Positions 31,209 through 40,154 of a stretch of 64,000 nt of DNA are shown here, in pieces (the stretch's first letter is position 1; the number at the start of each line of letters is the position of its first letter). Under the pieces are notes generated by a model. That model searched no databases. It was not told where the DNA came from and was given only the letters and a program-made list of their open reading frames with translations. The position numbers were made by a program, and so were the translations under genes. Source of the stretch: Candidatus Limivivens intestinipullorum (lineage in GTDB: Bacteria > Bacillota > Clostridia > Lachnospirales > Lachnospiraceae); contig DVIQ01000024.1 of the NCBI GenBank assembly GCA_018711185.1, forward strand, positions 1-64,000, in the 5' to 3' direction.

Positions 31209-32015
31209 TCAGTCCAGGGCGCCGTGGGCCTTTTCCACGATTTCCTCCGGGAAAACCGACAAACTTTCCTGGACGTATCCTTCCTCCTGCTTCTTCAGAT
31301 AAAGCAGGTATTCTATATTTCCCTCGGGACCTTTTATGGGGGAATAATCCAGCCCCATCACCTGGAACCAGATGGAAGAGGCATAGGCGGTTACGAGACG
31401 GATCACTTCCTCATGAACCTTTTTGTCCCGGACAACGCCCTTTTTCCCGACTTTTTCCCTTCCGGCCTCAAACTGAGGCTTAATCAGGCAGACCATCTCT
31501 CCGGCCGGGGTCATCAGCTCCCTCACCGGCCCCAGCACTTTCGTCAGGGAAATAAAGGAAACGTCGATGGACACAAAGGAAACCGGCTCCGGTATCTGCT
31601 CCCTGGTCACATAGCGGATGTTCGTCTTTTCCATGCAGACCACCCGGGGATCCTGGCGCAGCTTCCAGTCAAGCTGGCCCCTGCCCACGTCCACCGAGTA
31701 GACCTTCACCGCTCCGTTTTGAAGCATGCAGTCCGTAAAACCGCCTGTGGAGGCGCCCACATCCATACAGACCTTTCCTTCCAGCCGGACGCCGAACGCC
31801 TCCACCGCCTTTTCCAGCTTTAAGCCGCCGCGGCTGACATATTTCAGCGTATGTCCCTTCACGGAAATCTCGGCCGTATCCGGAAACATGGAGCCTGCCT
31901 TATCCTCCTTCTGTCCGTCCACATATACGCTTCCGGACATAATAATGGCCTTTGCCTTCTCCCTGGAAGCAGCCAGCCCATTTTTTACCAGAAGCACGTC
32001 TAATCGTTCCTTCAT
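31209..32015 (-). CDS. tlyA: TlyA-family rRNA 2'-O-methyltransferase
   Basis: This 268-residue protein has an N-terminal S4 RNA-binding domain (about 1-60, ERLDVLLVKNGLAASREKA) and a FtsJ-like SAM-dependent methyltransferase domain. Motif I is CMDVGASTGGFTDC and the catalytic-region segment is FVSIDVSFISLTKVL. TlyA methylates 16S/23S rRNA and sets capreomycin sensitivity in some bacteria. In this operon position the protein is YqxC of Bacillus. Confidence 0.94.
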   Translation of the reverse strand: MKERLDVLLVKNGLAASREKAKAIIMSGSVYVDGQKEDKAGSMFPDTAEISVKGHTLKYVSRGGLKLEKAVEAFGVRLEGKVCMDVGASTGGFTDCMLQNGAVKVYSVDVGRGQLDWKLRQDPRVVCMEKTNIRYVTREQIPEPVSFVSIDVSFISLTKVLGPVRELMTPAGEMVCLIKPQFEAGREKVGKKGVVRDKKVHEEVIRLVTAYASSIWFQVMGLDYSPIKGPEGNIEYLLYLKKQEEGYVQESLSVFPEEIVEKAHGALD

Positions 32016-32097
32016 GCTTTCCTCCTAATGCCTTCGCCGCGTCTTACGGCAAATTTCATCACAGCGGCTCAGCCCGCGCGAAAGTCTCCGGGGCTTC

Positions 32098-33963
32098 CTA
32101 TAATCCGGTATACGCGGTGATGATCTGCTTTAAAACAGATTCCTCGTCGATTCCCGTCTCCTTTCGCAGGACCTCCACATTTCCATGTTCAATGTAATCG
32201 TCCGGAAGGGCGATGTTCAGAATCTTCACCACGCTTCCAATGTCATTATAATATTCCAGAACATGATCCCCAAAGCCGCCGCTGCGGACGTTCTCCTCCA
32301 TGGTTACCACCAGCCTGTGTTCCTTCTGCACCGTCATCAGCAGCTCCTCATCGATGGGCTTTACGAAACGGACATTAATCAGGGAGCAGTTATAGCCCCG
32401 CAGGCGGAGCTCCCGCCGAACCGCCTGGGCTGTGCGCACCATGCTTCCCACTGCCAGGATGGCGATTTCCGTCTCGTCGTACAGCACCTCGCTTTTTCCG
32501 TATTTGATTGGGGCCCGGAATTCCTTCAGGCCGTCATATGCCTCCCCCCGGGGATAGCGCAGAGCGATGGGGCCCGTGTAATTCACGGCAAACTTCATCA
32601 TATCGGAGAGCTCCCATTTATTCTTAGGAGCCATCACGCACATATTCGGGATGCTGGAAAGATAGGAGAGATCGAAGATACCCTGGTGTGTCTCCCCGTC
32701 GCTCCCCACCAGTCCGGCCCGGTCGATGGCAAATACCACGTGGAGATTCTGAATACAGACGTCATGGAGAATCTGATCATAGGCCCTTTGCAGAAACGAA
32801 GAGTATATGGCCACCACCGGCGTAAGCCCCGCCGCCGCCAGCCCCGCCGCGAAGGTCACCGCGTGCTCTTCCGCGATGCCAACGTCAAAGAACCGGTCCG
32901 GAAACATATTCCGGAAGCGCTTAAGCCCCGTACCGTCCGGCATAGCGGCTGTCACAGCCACCACTTTCTCGTCCCGGTCGCCCATCTTGCGCATGACCGT
33001 GGAAAAGACGTCCGTGTAGTTTGCTTTCACACGCTTCTGGCTGGGAATCCCTGTGCTGATCTCGAAAGGCTCCGCCCCATGGAACCGGGCGGGATGCCGC
33101 TCCGCCGGAAGATACCCCTTTCCTTTTTTCGTTATCACATGGAGAAGCACCGCCCCTTCCACCTTGGAGGCCTGCTGGATATTCTTTACCAGCAGATCGA
33201 TGTTGTGGCCGTCCACCGGCCCGAGATAGGTGATTCCCATATTTTCAAAAAACATTCCGGGAATAAACAGCTCCTTGATGCTGCTCTTTGTCTTGCGGAT
33301 CTGCTCCACCATGCGCTCGCCGTAAACGGGAATCCGGTTCAGAGTATTTGTGATCCCCGTTTTCAGCCCTGTGTAAGTATTGTTTGTCCGGATATTTCCA
33401 AGGTAGGCGCTCAGGCCGCCTACGTTTTCCGATATAGACATTTCATTGTCATTGAGAATAATGATAAAGTTGCTCTTCAGCCTGGACGCGTTGTTCAGGG
33501 CCTCAAAGGCCATGCCGCCGGTCATGGCGCCGTCGCCGATTACCGAGACGACACGGTAGCTTTCTCGCAGAAGCTCCCTGGCCTGTACATATCCCAGGCC
33601 CGCGGAGATGGAGGTAGAGCTGTGGCCCGTGTCAAAGACATCGCAGCTGCTCTCCTTTCGCTTTGGGAAGCCGCTCATGCCGCCGTATTTGCGCAGGCTG
33701 TCAAACCCCTCCCGCCGTCCGGTCAGAAGCTTGTGGGTGTAGGCCTGATGGCCCACGTCCCAGATAATCTTGTCCCCGGGCAGATCCAGCACCAGATGCA
33801 GGGCCATGGTAAGCTCCACCACGCCCAGGTTGGAGGCCAGATGGCCCCCTCCCTGGCTGATTTTCGTCACAAGAAATTCCCGGATTTCCTGGGCCAGCTC
33901 CAAAAGCTCTTCTTTTTCCAGCTTCTTTATATCCCCAGGCTCATTGATCCGTTCCAGATACAT
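32098..33963 (-). CDS. dxs: 1-deoxy-D-xylulose-5-phosphate synthase
   Basis: This 621-residue thiamine-diphosphate enzyme joins pyruvate and glyceraldehyde 3-phosphate in the first step of the MEP isoprenoid pathway. Landmarks are GGHLASNLGVVELT, the thiamine-binding motif GDGAMTGGMAFEALN (about 150) and IILNDNEMSIS. The C-terminal half has the transketolase pyrimidine domain (GIAEEHAVTFAAGLA, with the activating Glu) and the C-terminal transketolase domain. AAGGTGATATACAC precedes the ATG. It lies 14 bases after ispA, which uses the pathway's products. Confidence 0.97.
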   Translation of the reverse strand: MYLERINEPGDIKKLEKEELLELAQEIREFLVTKISQGGGHLASNLGVVELTMALHLVLDLPGDKIIWDVGHQAYTHKLLTGRREGFDSLRKYGGMSGFPKRKESSCDVFDTGHSSTSISAGLGYVQARELLRESYRVVSVIGDGAMTGGMAFEALNNASRLKSNFIIILNDNEMSISENVGGLSAYLGNIRTNNTYTGLKTGITNTLNRIPVYGERMVEQIRKTKSSIKELFIPGMFFENMGITYLGPVDGHNIDLLVKNIQQASKVEGAVLLHVITKKGKGYLPAERHPARFHGAEPFEISTGIPSQKRVKANYTDVFSTVMRKMGDRDEKVVAVTAAMPDGTGLKRFRNMFPDRFFDVGIAEEHAVTFAAGLAAAGLTPVVAIYSSFLQRAYDQILHDVCIQNLHVVFAIDRAGLVGSDGETHQGIFDLSYLSSIPNMCVMAPKNKWELSDMMKFAVNYTGPIALRYPRGEAYDGLKEFRAPIKYGKSEVLYDETEIAILAVGSMVRTAQAVRRELRLRGYNCSLINVRFVKPIDEELLMTVQKEHRLVVTMEENVRSGGFGDHVLEYYNDIGSVVKILNIALPDDYIEHGNVEVLRKETGIDEESVLKQIITAYTGL

Positions 33964-33977
33964 GTGTATATCACCTT

Positions 33978-34865
33978 CTATTTCTCCCGGCTTACCAGAT
34001 CCCAGATCAGCTCCCGCAGGAAACCGCCGGAAACGTGAAGCGCGTCCAGTGTCTTCAAGGCTCTCTCGGAGATCCTTTTTACATCCTCTTCCGCTCTGGA
34101 AATGCCTTCCAGAGTCACATAAGTCGCTTTCTTGTTTTTTTCATCGCTCTTTACCGGTTTTCCCAGCGCTTGGGTGGTACTGGTGACATCCAGAATATCG
34201 TCCCGGATCTGAAATGCCAGGCCCACGTCCCGGCCAATGGCTTCGCAGGCATCCACCGCTTCCGGTCCCGCCTGGGCTAAAGCCGCGCCAACCATCAGCG
34301 GCGCCTCCATCAGCGCGCTGGTTTTCAGCCGGTAAATAAAATCAATCCTGTCCCTGTCCGGCGCAGCGCCCTCATACTGCACGTCCACCGACTGGCCGCC
34401 CAGCATCCCCATGGCCCCGGTTTTTTTTGCCAGAATCCGCAGCGCCCGGGGCACTCCCGGATTCTCAGGCTCCAGGTCAAAAGCGCGAAGGGCCGTCTCA
34501 TAGGCCAGATTCAGCAGCGCGTCCCCCGCGAGGATTCCCATGGCCTCGCCGAAAACCACATGGGTGGTTTTCTTTCCCCGGCGGTAATCGTCGTTGTCGA
34601 TGGCCGGAAGGTCATCGTGGATCAGGGAATGGGTGTGGATCATCTCAATGGCCGCCATGAAGGGCTCCTGTACCCTGCCTTTCCCTCCGAACATCTCATA
34701 GGAAGCCTGTAGAAGGATGGGCCGCAGACGCTTTCCTCCGGCAGTCATGCTGTAGTTCATGGCTTCCAGCAGTGTTTTCTGAAAACCCTCCGCTTTTGGA
34801 AGGTATACTCCGATTATCGTTTCCGCCTGTCTTGTCCGGCAGGCAAGCTCCTCATTAAAATTCAT
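33978..34865 (-). CDS. ispA: Farnesyl/geranyl diphosphate synthase
   Basis: This 295-residue all-helical prenyltransferase has a first Asp-rich motif DDLPAIDND, of the extended short-chain type, and a second one, QIRDDILDVT. The GGKRLRP motif near residue 45 binds diphosphate. The ATG at 34865 lies inside the xseB stop region (overlap of 11 bases) with GTGAGGCGG upstream, so translation is probably coupled to xseB. Confidence 0.96.
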   Translation of the reverse strand: MNFNEELACRTRQAETIIGVYLPKAEGFQKTLLEAMNYSMTAGGKRLRPILLQASYEMFGGKGRVQEPFMAAIEMIHTHSLIHDDLPAIDNDDYRRGKKTTHVVFGEAMGILAGDALLNLAYETALRAFDLEPENPGVPRALRILAKKTGAMGMLGGQSVDVQYEGAAPDRDRIDFIYRLKTSALMEAPLMVGAALAQAGPEAVDACEAIGRDVGLAFQIRDDILDVTSTTQALGKPVKSDEKNKKATYVTLEGISRAEEDVKRISERALKTLDALHVSGGFLRELIWDLVSREK

Positions 34866-35079
34866 CCGCCTCACCGCTTTCGTTCAGTATAAGCATCTTC
34901 TTCTCAACCGTGTCGATTTTATCATTGCAGGCCTTCAGAAGCGTCATGCCCTCCTGGTACTTTTGAAAGGAATCCTCCAGGGAAATATCCCTGCTCTCCA
35001 TGGCCTTCAGAAGCTCCTCAAGCCTTCCGAAAGCCTCCTCCAGGGTCATATCCAAGCCTTTTCCCGCTTTTTCTTCCAT
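34855..35079 (-). CDS. xseB: Exodeoxyribonuclease VII small subunit
   Basis: This 74-residue helical subunit contains the family signature (MTLEEAFGRLEELLKAME and SLEDSFQKYQEGMTLLKAC). It binds several copies per XseA and regulates the nuclease. An acidic C-terminus ends SGEADEF. It lies between xseA and ispA; the stop overlaps the ispA start. Confidence 0.95.
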   Translation of the reverse strand: MEEKAGKGLDMTLEEAFGRLEELLKAMESRDISLEDSFQKYQEGMTLLKACNDKIDTVEKKMLILNESGEADEF

Positions 35080-35112
35080 CTTTTCCTCCTCCTGACGCGC
35101 TCGCCGGGCTTC

Positions 35113-36384
35113 TTACCGTGTTTGTTTTTCGGTGCCCTCCGCCACGGCGAAGATGCGCCCGTCGCTTATGGCGGCGGTAAAACGCATGCCCGGCTTTACA
35201 TCCTCCACGCTGGCGATCCGCCTGCCTTTCTCATCCGAGAGCCAGGCGTAGCCCTGGCTGAGCTTTTCCAGGGGCGAAACGCCCTTCATGCGCTCCGCCA
35301 GCATCATCATCCGGTGCCGGTTCCGGATCAGGCACTGGCTGGCCGCCTGCTCCATCCTCCGGCGCGTCTCCTTCGCCAGCTCCCGGTCTCTCTGAAGTTT
35401 CTCGTCCAGACTGCGCTCCATACGTTCTTCCGCATTCAGCAGGAACTGCCGTTTTTCCCGAATCTGATTCTCCGGGCTGTGTTTTTCAAGCTGCGCCCGG
35501 TACCGCTGACACCGTTCCCGATTCCGGACCACCGCGTTTTCCAAAAGCCGGTCCAGGCTCTGGGCCGTCCCCCGCAGCCGTTCCAGTAAAACCCGGACAT
35601 CCGCCACCGCCAGCTCCGCGGCTGCCGAGGGGGTGGGAGCCCGCAGATCCGCCACAAAATCCGCGATCGTGAAATCCGTCTCGTGTCCCACGGCGGAAAT
35701 CACTGGGGTTTTGCACGAAAAGATGGCCCTGGCCACCTTCTCCTCATTGAAGGCCCACAGATCCTCTATGGAACCTCCTCCTCTTCCCACAATAATCGCA
35801 TCCACGCCGTAGTCATCCAGTACCTGGATTCCTCTGGCGATACTATCCGCCGCCTTTTCTCCCTGCACCAGGGCCGGGTAAAGCACTAGCTGGATGAAAG
35901 GATTCCTCCGTCTGGATATATTCATAATATCCCGCACGGCCGCCCCGGCGGGCGCCGTCACAATCCCAAGCTTCTTTACATAGGCGGGAACGGGCTGCTT
36001 GTATTCCTGGGCAAACATTCCCATCTCCTGGAGCTCCTGCTTCAGGGCCAGAAAACGTTCATAGAGTTCTCCCGCCCCTTCCTGGCGGATCTCCGAAGCG
36101 TAAAGCTGGTAGCGCCCGTCCCGCTCATAAACGCTTACCGCGCCCCGGACCACCACTTGCTGCCCGTCCGCCAGCCGGAAAGCCAGCCCTTTTCTGGAGC
36201 CCGCGAACATAACGCAGGCAATGGTTCCCGTGGAATCCTTCAGCGAAAAATAGATATGGCCGGATCCGTGGTATTTGCAGTTGGAGACCTCTCCCTTTAC
36301 ATCGATCCGCTTCAGCAGAAAATCCTGGGTAAACATGTTTTTGATATAAGCGTTTACCTGGCCCACCGTGTATACGTTCTGCAT
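35113..36384 (-). CDS. xseA: Exodeoxyribonuclease VII large subunit
   Basis: This 423-residue nuclease has an N-terminal OB domain (about 1-100, YTVGQVNAYIKNMF and GEVSNCKYHGSGHIYFSLKD) and the catalytic domain. In the latter are IIVGRGGGSIEDLWAFNEE and AVGHETDFTIADFVADLRAPTPSAAAE. A long helical region with many Arg and Glu follows. GGAGGGGCGT precedes the ATG. It is 12 bases after nusB and shares its operon. Confidence 0.96.
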   Translation of the reverse strand: MQNVYTVGQVNAYIKNMFTQDFLLKRIDVKGEVSNCKYHGSGHIYFSLKDSTGTIACVMFAGSRKGLAFRLADGQQVVVRGAVSVYERDGRYQLYASEIRQEGAGELYERFLALKQELQEMGMFAQEYKQPVPAYVKKLGIVTAPAGAAVRDIMNISRRRNPFIQLVLYPALVQGEKAADSIARGIQVLDDYGVDAIIVGRGGGSIEDLWAFNEEKVARAIFSCKTPVISAVGHETDFTIADFVADLRAPTPSAAAELAVADVRVLLERLRGTAQSLDRLLENAVVRNRERCQRYRAQLEKHSPENQIREKRQFLLNAEERMERSLDEKLQRDRELAKETRRRMEQAASQCLIRNRHRMMMLAERMKGVSPLEKLSQGYAWLSDEKGRRIASVEDVKPGMRFTAAISDGRIFAVAEGTEKQTR

Positions 36385-36396
36385 ACGCCCCTCCGG

Positions 36397-36792
36397 CTAG
36401 GCCAATTTCCCCAGGACGCCGTTGATAAAGGAGGCGGAGTCCTCTCCTCCGTAGAGCTTGGCCAGCTCCACCGCCTCGTTTATGGCCACTCCCGTGGGAA
36501 TATCGTCATCGTATTTCATCTCATACACTGCCAGTCGCAGAATACTTAAATCTGCCTTGCCCATCCGGCCGGTGCTCCATCCCTTGGAGACGCCGTCCAA
36601 AAGGGCATCGATGTCTTTGAGGCGTTCCTCGATCCGGTCCGTCTTTTCCCGCAGATAAACCAGATCCTTTTCCTGGGCTGTCTTCAGCTTGTCCAGATAA
36701 AGCTCCGTCTGCTCGTGGAGCTCCTGGCCCTCGTAAAACTCTGCCAGAAAAAGCAGCCGAAATATATGTTCTCTCAGTTCTCTTCTCGTCAT
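36397..36792 (-). CDS. nusB: Transcription antitermination factor NusB
   Basis: This 131-residue helical RNA-binding protein acts with NusE/S10 on boxA in rRNA antitermination. Family features are the N-terminal [17 protein letters not shown] and the C-terminal [36 protein letters not shown] region. GAGGTACAGCT precedes the ATG. It follows asp23 after a 291-base gap that contains a duplicated 29-bp sequence. Confidence 0.94.
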   Translation of the reverse strand: MTRRELREHIFRLLFLAEFYEGQELHEQTELYLDKLKTAQEKDLVYLREKTDRIEERLKDIDALLDGVSKGWSTGRMGKADLSILRLAVYEMKYDDDIPTGVAINEAVELAKLYGGEDSASFINGVLGKLA

Positions 36793-36839
36793 AGCTGTAC
36801 CTCATGTCCCGGCCTCGCCGAAACACCGCTTTCCTTTCC

Positions 36840-36978
36840 TTTACTCTGAAAATCCGCCGCCGAATAGGCGGCATGCATTCAGGGATGCCAAGTACGCCCG
36901 CCGGATTTTTGCGGGACGGTGGTACGCCTGCCCCGCGGGCGTATGCAGGTTTACTCTGAAAATCCGCCGCCGAATAGG
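36840..36978. repeat. Pair of 29-bp direct repeats between asp23 and nusB
   Basis: A 29-base sequence starting TTTACTCTGAAAATCCGCCG occurs at 36840-36868 and again at 36950-36978. GC-rich hairpins (for example GGCCGGCCCC, CCGCGGGCG) fill the rest of this 291-base gap (36793-37083). No gene or clear terminator is seen there. Confidence 0.85.
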
Positions 36979-37083
36979 GGCCGGCCCCGGGCTATTCGGG
37001 CAAAAAGGGGTTGCCGCATACGCGGGCAGCCCCCCTCTTGCTTTCGGCAGCTTCGCTTTTCTTCGCCGCCGTCTTTTCCTGCT

Positions 37084-37470
37084 TTACTTTTGCTTCTGCA
37101 TGGATACGCTGGCAATCCGGACATTCACATCCGCCACCGTAAGCCCTGTCATGTTTTCGATGGCGCTCTTTACGCGCTCCTGAACCTTTTCGCTGGTCTT
37201 GATCACACTGTAGCCATAGTCGATGTTCAGGGTGACGTCCACGGTCACCACACCCTCTGTCACAGAAACCTTAATACCTCTGGACAGGCTTTTCATGCCA
37301 AGCTTGCTGACCAGTTCATTGGTGATATTGCCGCCCATGCTCGCGACGCCCTCCACCTCGGTGGCGGCCAGCCCCGCGATAATCGCTACTACCTCATCCG
37401 CGATCTGCACCTGGCCGAAGCTTTCATCCGTCGGAAGCGTATATCCATTCTGGTTCTCTTCTTTTCCCAT
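37084..37470 (-). CDS. Asp23/Gls24-family envelope stress protein (YqhY-like)
   Basis: This 128-residue protein belongs to the Asp23/Gls24 (DUF322) family. It contains GQVQIADEVVAIIAGLAATEVEGV and the alternating hydrophobic strand pattern SVTEGVVTVDVTLNIDYGYS. YqhY-type members beside nusB are linked to membrane or acetyl-CoA carboxylase regulation in Bacillus. A hairpin GACGCGC-TCT-GCGCGTC (37485-37501) lies just before its ribosome binding site. Confidence 0.92.
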   Translation of the reverse strand: MGKEENQNGYTLPTDESFGQVQIADEVVAIIAGLAATEVEGVASMGGNITNELVSKLGMKSLSRGIKVSVTEGVVTVDVTLNIDYGYSVIKTSEKVQERVKSAIENMTGLTVADVNVRIASVSMQKQK

Positions 37471-37523
37471 GCTATCCTCCTCCCGACGCGCTCTGCGCGT
37501 CCTACAGGCAAAACCATAAATTT

Positions 37524-37552
37524 ATTATACCAAAAAACCAAACGTTTGCCAA
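37524..37552 (-). promoter_or_regulatory. Sigma-A promoter of the asp23-nusB-xse-isp cluster
   Basis: On the minus strand TTGGCA (37547-37552) and TATAAT (37524-37529) are separated by exactly 17 bases. They lie about 55 bases before the asp23 start. Confidence 0.75.
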
Positions 37553-37601
37553 TCATTTTTCGGATAATTCGTAACAGGCAATGTAACCGTTGTTACTATG
37601 A

Positions 37602-39191
37602 TCATGACCGCCCGAATTCCGCCAGCCGCAGGCCTTCGTTTCGCTCCAGAGTCATTCCGATGCTCCAGGGATTTATCCATAAAAGCAGCGGGCGGCCTTT
37701 CAGGTCCGTTACCTTCTTCATATCCGAGGTTCCGACCAGATGCTCCACATCAGTGTCCTCGTTCTCGATCCAGCGGATATGCTCATAAGGCAGCTGTTCC
37801 AGACGGATATCCACGTTGTACTCGTTTTCCAGGCGGTATTTCAGCACCTCGAACTGAAGAACGCCCACAACGCCCACGATAATCTCCTCCATGCCGGTAT
37901 GAAATTCCTGGAAAATCTGAATCGCGCCCTCCTGGGCAATCTGGGTAATTCCCTTTACGAACTGCTTTCTCTTCATGGTATCCATCTGCCGCACCCGGGC
38001 GAAATGCTCCGGGGCAAACGTCGGGATTCCTTCATAACAGAATTTTTTCCCGGGCATGCAGATCGTATCCCCAATGGAAAAAATTCCCGGATCAAACACG
38101 CCGATAATGTCCCCGGCATAAGCCTTATCCACGATATGCCGCTCCTGGGCCATCATCTGCTGCGGCTGGGAGAGGCGCATCTTCCGGTCTCCCTGGACAT
38201 GGTAAACCTCCATCCCCGCGTCGAACTCTCCGGAACAGATCCGCATAAACGCGATCCGGTCCCGGTGGGCCTTGTTCATATTCGCCTGAATTTTAAATAC
38301 AAAAGCGGAGAACTCCTCCGTAAGGGGATCGATCTCTCCGATATCCGCTTTTCTTGGCAGGGGAGAGCTTGTCATGGTGAGAAAGTGCTTCAGGAAAATT
38401 TCCACGCCGAAATTCGTCAGGGCCGATCCGAAGAATACCGGGGAGAGCTCTCCTTTGCTCACCAGCTCCTGATCGAACTCCGCGCTGGCGCCGTCCAGAA
38501 GTTCGATCTCCTCCAAAAGCTTGTCCTTCTGATCCGCGGGCACGATCTCGTCGATCTCCGGGGAATCCAAAGGAATCTCCCTGGTTTCTCCTTCCTTTGT
38601 GCCCTTGGCCGTGTCCGAAAACACCGTGATCTTTCCGCTGCCTCGCTCATAGACGCCACGGAAGCTCTTTCCGGAGCCGATGGGCCAATTGATGGGGCAG
38701 GTTGCGATCCCCAGCTCCTTCTCAATATCGTCCAAAAGCTCAAAGGTGTCGTTGGCGTCCCGGTCCATCTTATTAATAAACGTAAAAATCGGGATATGGC
38801 GCATAACGCAGACCTTAAACAGCTTTCTGGTCTGGGCCTCCACGCCCTTGGAAGCGTCAATCACCATCACCGCGGAATCCGCCGCCATCAGCGTCCGGTA
38901 CGTGTCCTCCGAGAAATCCTGGTGTCCCGGCGTGTCCAGGATATTGATACAGTAGCCGTCATAGTTAAACTGAAGCACCGAGGACGTAACCGAGATACCT
39001 CTCTCTTTTTCAATTTCCATCCAGTCAGACACCGCGTGTCTGGCCGTCGCCTTTCCCTTTACCGAACCCGCCAGGTTAATGGCGCCTCCATAGAGCAGAA
39101 ATTTTTCTGTCAGGGTCGTTTTACCTGCGTCGGGATGCGAGATAATCGCAAAGGTCCGGCGCTTTTTTATTTCATTCGTTCTGTCAGCCAC
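37602..39191 (-). CDS. prfC: Peptide chain release factor 3
   Basis: This 529-residue GTPase recycles RF1/RF2 from the ribosome after termination. It has G1 SHPDAGKTTLTEK, G3 LDTPGHQDFSEDTYRTL and G4 TFINKMDRD, followed by RF3-specific domains II and III (GILQFEVL-like segment VGVLQFEVLKYRLENEY). I chose the GTG at 39191 because GGAGGAAAC lies directly upstream and this gives the usual length. It sits between spoIIIAH and asp23 on the same strand. Confidence 0.95.
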   Translation of the reverse strand: MADRTNEIKKRRTFAIISHPDAGKTTLTEKFLLYGGAINLAGSVKGKATARHAVSDWMEIEKERGISVTSSVLQFNYDGYCINILDTPGHQDFSEDTYRTLMAADSAVMVIDASKGVEAQTRKLFKVCVMRHIPIFTFINKMDRDANDTFELLDDIEKELGIATCPINWPIGSGKSFRGVYERGSGKITVFSDTAKGTKEGETREIPLDSPEIDEIVPADQKDKLLEEIELLDGASAEFDQELVSKGELSPVFFGSALTNFGVEIFLKHFLTMTSSPLPRKADIGEIDPLTEEFSAFVFKIQANMNKAHRDRIAFMRICSGEFDAGMEVYHVQGDRKMRLSQPQQMMAQERHIVDKAYAGDIIGVFDPGIFSIGDTICMPGKKFCYEGIPTFAPEHFARVRQMDTMKRKQFVKGITQIAQEGAIQIFQEFHTGMEEIIVGVVGVLQFEVLKYRLENEYNVDIRLEQLPYEHIRWIENEDTDVEHLVGTSDMKKVTDLKGRPLLLWINPWSIGMTLERNEGLRLAEFGRS

Positions 39192-39307
39192 GTTTCTTCC
39201 TCCAAAATCGTCCATCGTCCGCACACCCGGACAGATGCCCAAATAGTCATGGTTATTCTACCAACTTTGCCTTTCCGTGTCAACGGGCTTACCCGCGAAA
39301 AATCCCC

Positions 39308-39336
39308 GTACCGGTTCAGCCTTACTGAACCGGTAC
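39308..39336. repeat. Chromosomal GGTTCAGC palindrome, copy 1
   Basis: GTACCGGTTCAG-CCTTA-CTGAACCGGTAC is a near-perfect inverted repeat in the prfC-spoIIIAH gap. It belongs to the second palindrome family, found only in the chromosomal part. Confidence 0.75.
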
Positions 39337-39337
39337 A

Positions 39338-39470
39338 GCAAAAATCCATTTGAAATCGCCTTCGGCGATAGGATTTTTGCACTCCTGAATCACATTCCTA
39401 CGATCAGCGCAGCATGTGCGCAGATCTGGGCTGAACGATAACAAATCCCCTGCGCTGGCAGGGGATTTGT
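39338..39470. repeat. Composite of further hairpins before prfC
   Basis: Three more inverted repeats fill the gap. They are GCAAAAATCC...GGATTTTTGC with an inner ATCGCC/GGCGAT stem (39338-39380), GCGCA-GCATG-TGCGC within GATC arms (39402-39425), and ACAAATCCCCTGC/GCAGGGGATTTGT (39441-39470). The last is just after the spoIIIAH stop and is the best candidate terminator of the spoIIIA operon. Confidence 0.75.
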
Positions 39471-39475
39471 GCGTC

Positions 39476-40144
39476 TTATTCTTCCGCCGACATGGGGCTG
39501 ATGATAATGGCGGAACCGGAAACGCCAGTCTTACGTTTTACAATGTCCTCGATCTGTGCCCGCTCCGCTTCGCTGATCTCTGACTGACAGATCACCACGT
39601 CCGCCGTTCCGTCCGTAAGGCTTACCACAGAATCCGCGAAGCCTTTGGATTCCAGCAGAAGCTCCGCGGCGGCTTCCCGTTCCGCGATGTCCGTAAGTTC
39701 CGTCATACTGTCAATGGCTTCCTGCTTCTGCTCCTGGGCAATGCTGCTGTTATTGATCACTTCCAGCAGCGTTTCCTTGTTCTGGGCACGAACCTGTTCC
39801 CTGGTAAGCTTGGCCTCGGCGGCAAAACCGCTGCCCGCTGACATGCTGGTGAGCACCGCTTCTCCCGGTGTGTCCGTCACCTGGGAATCCTCTGCTGTCC
39901 CCGCTGTATCCGCTGAAGCCACCAGGTCCGTCTCCGCTTCTGTCTCGTCCGGCGTATCTCCCTCATTGGGATCGTCCAGGCTTTCGATATCCAGAAGCGT
40001 ACTGTCCTCAGCCACGGCAGGCGCCGCCTCGTCTGTGCCGCCCGTCCCGCCTTCAAAGCCGGAATAGTTCAGATACCCGGCCACGGCGATCATCACGGCA
40101 AGGGTGGTAATGACAATCTGATTTTTCTTAAAGATATGTTTCAT
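39476..40144 (-). CDS. spoIIIAH: Stage III sporulation protein AH
   Basis: This 222-residue mother-cell membrane protein forms the intercellular channel with forespore SpoIIQ. An N-terminal membrane helix (about 8-28) is followed by a Glu/Asp-rich linker and the ring-forming domain (about 110-220, KLTREQVRAQNKETLLEVINN and AEREAAAELLLESKGF). The ending SEAERAQIEDIVKRKTG is typical. It is the last gene of the operon, ten bases after spoIIIAG. Confidence 0.94.
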   Translation of the reverse strand: MKHIFKKNQIVITTLAVMIAVAGYLNYSGFEGGTGGTDEAAPAVAEDSTLLDIESLDDPNEGDTPDETEAETDLVASADTAGTAEDSQVTDTPGEAVLTSMSAGSGFAAEAKLTREQVRAQNKETLLEVINNSSIAQEQKQEAIDSMTELTDIAEREAAAELLLESKGFADSVVSLTDGTADVVICQSEISEAERAQIEDIVKRKTGVSGSAIIISPMSAEE

Positions 40145-40154
40145 TTTCCCCTCC

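Noticed and set aside
32185-34038. Long plus-strand frame opposite dxs
   Set aside because: It is an antisense shadow of a high-GC gene with His/Gln-rich nonsense composition.
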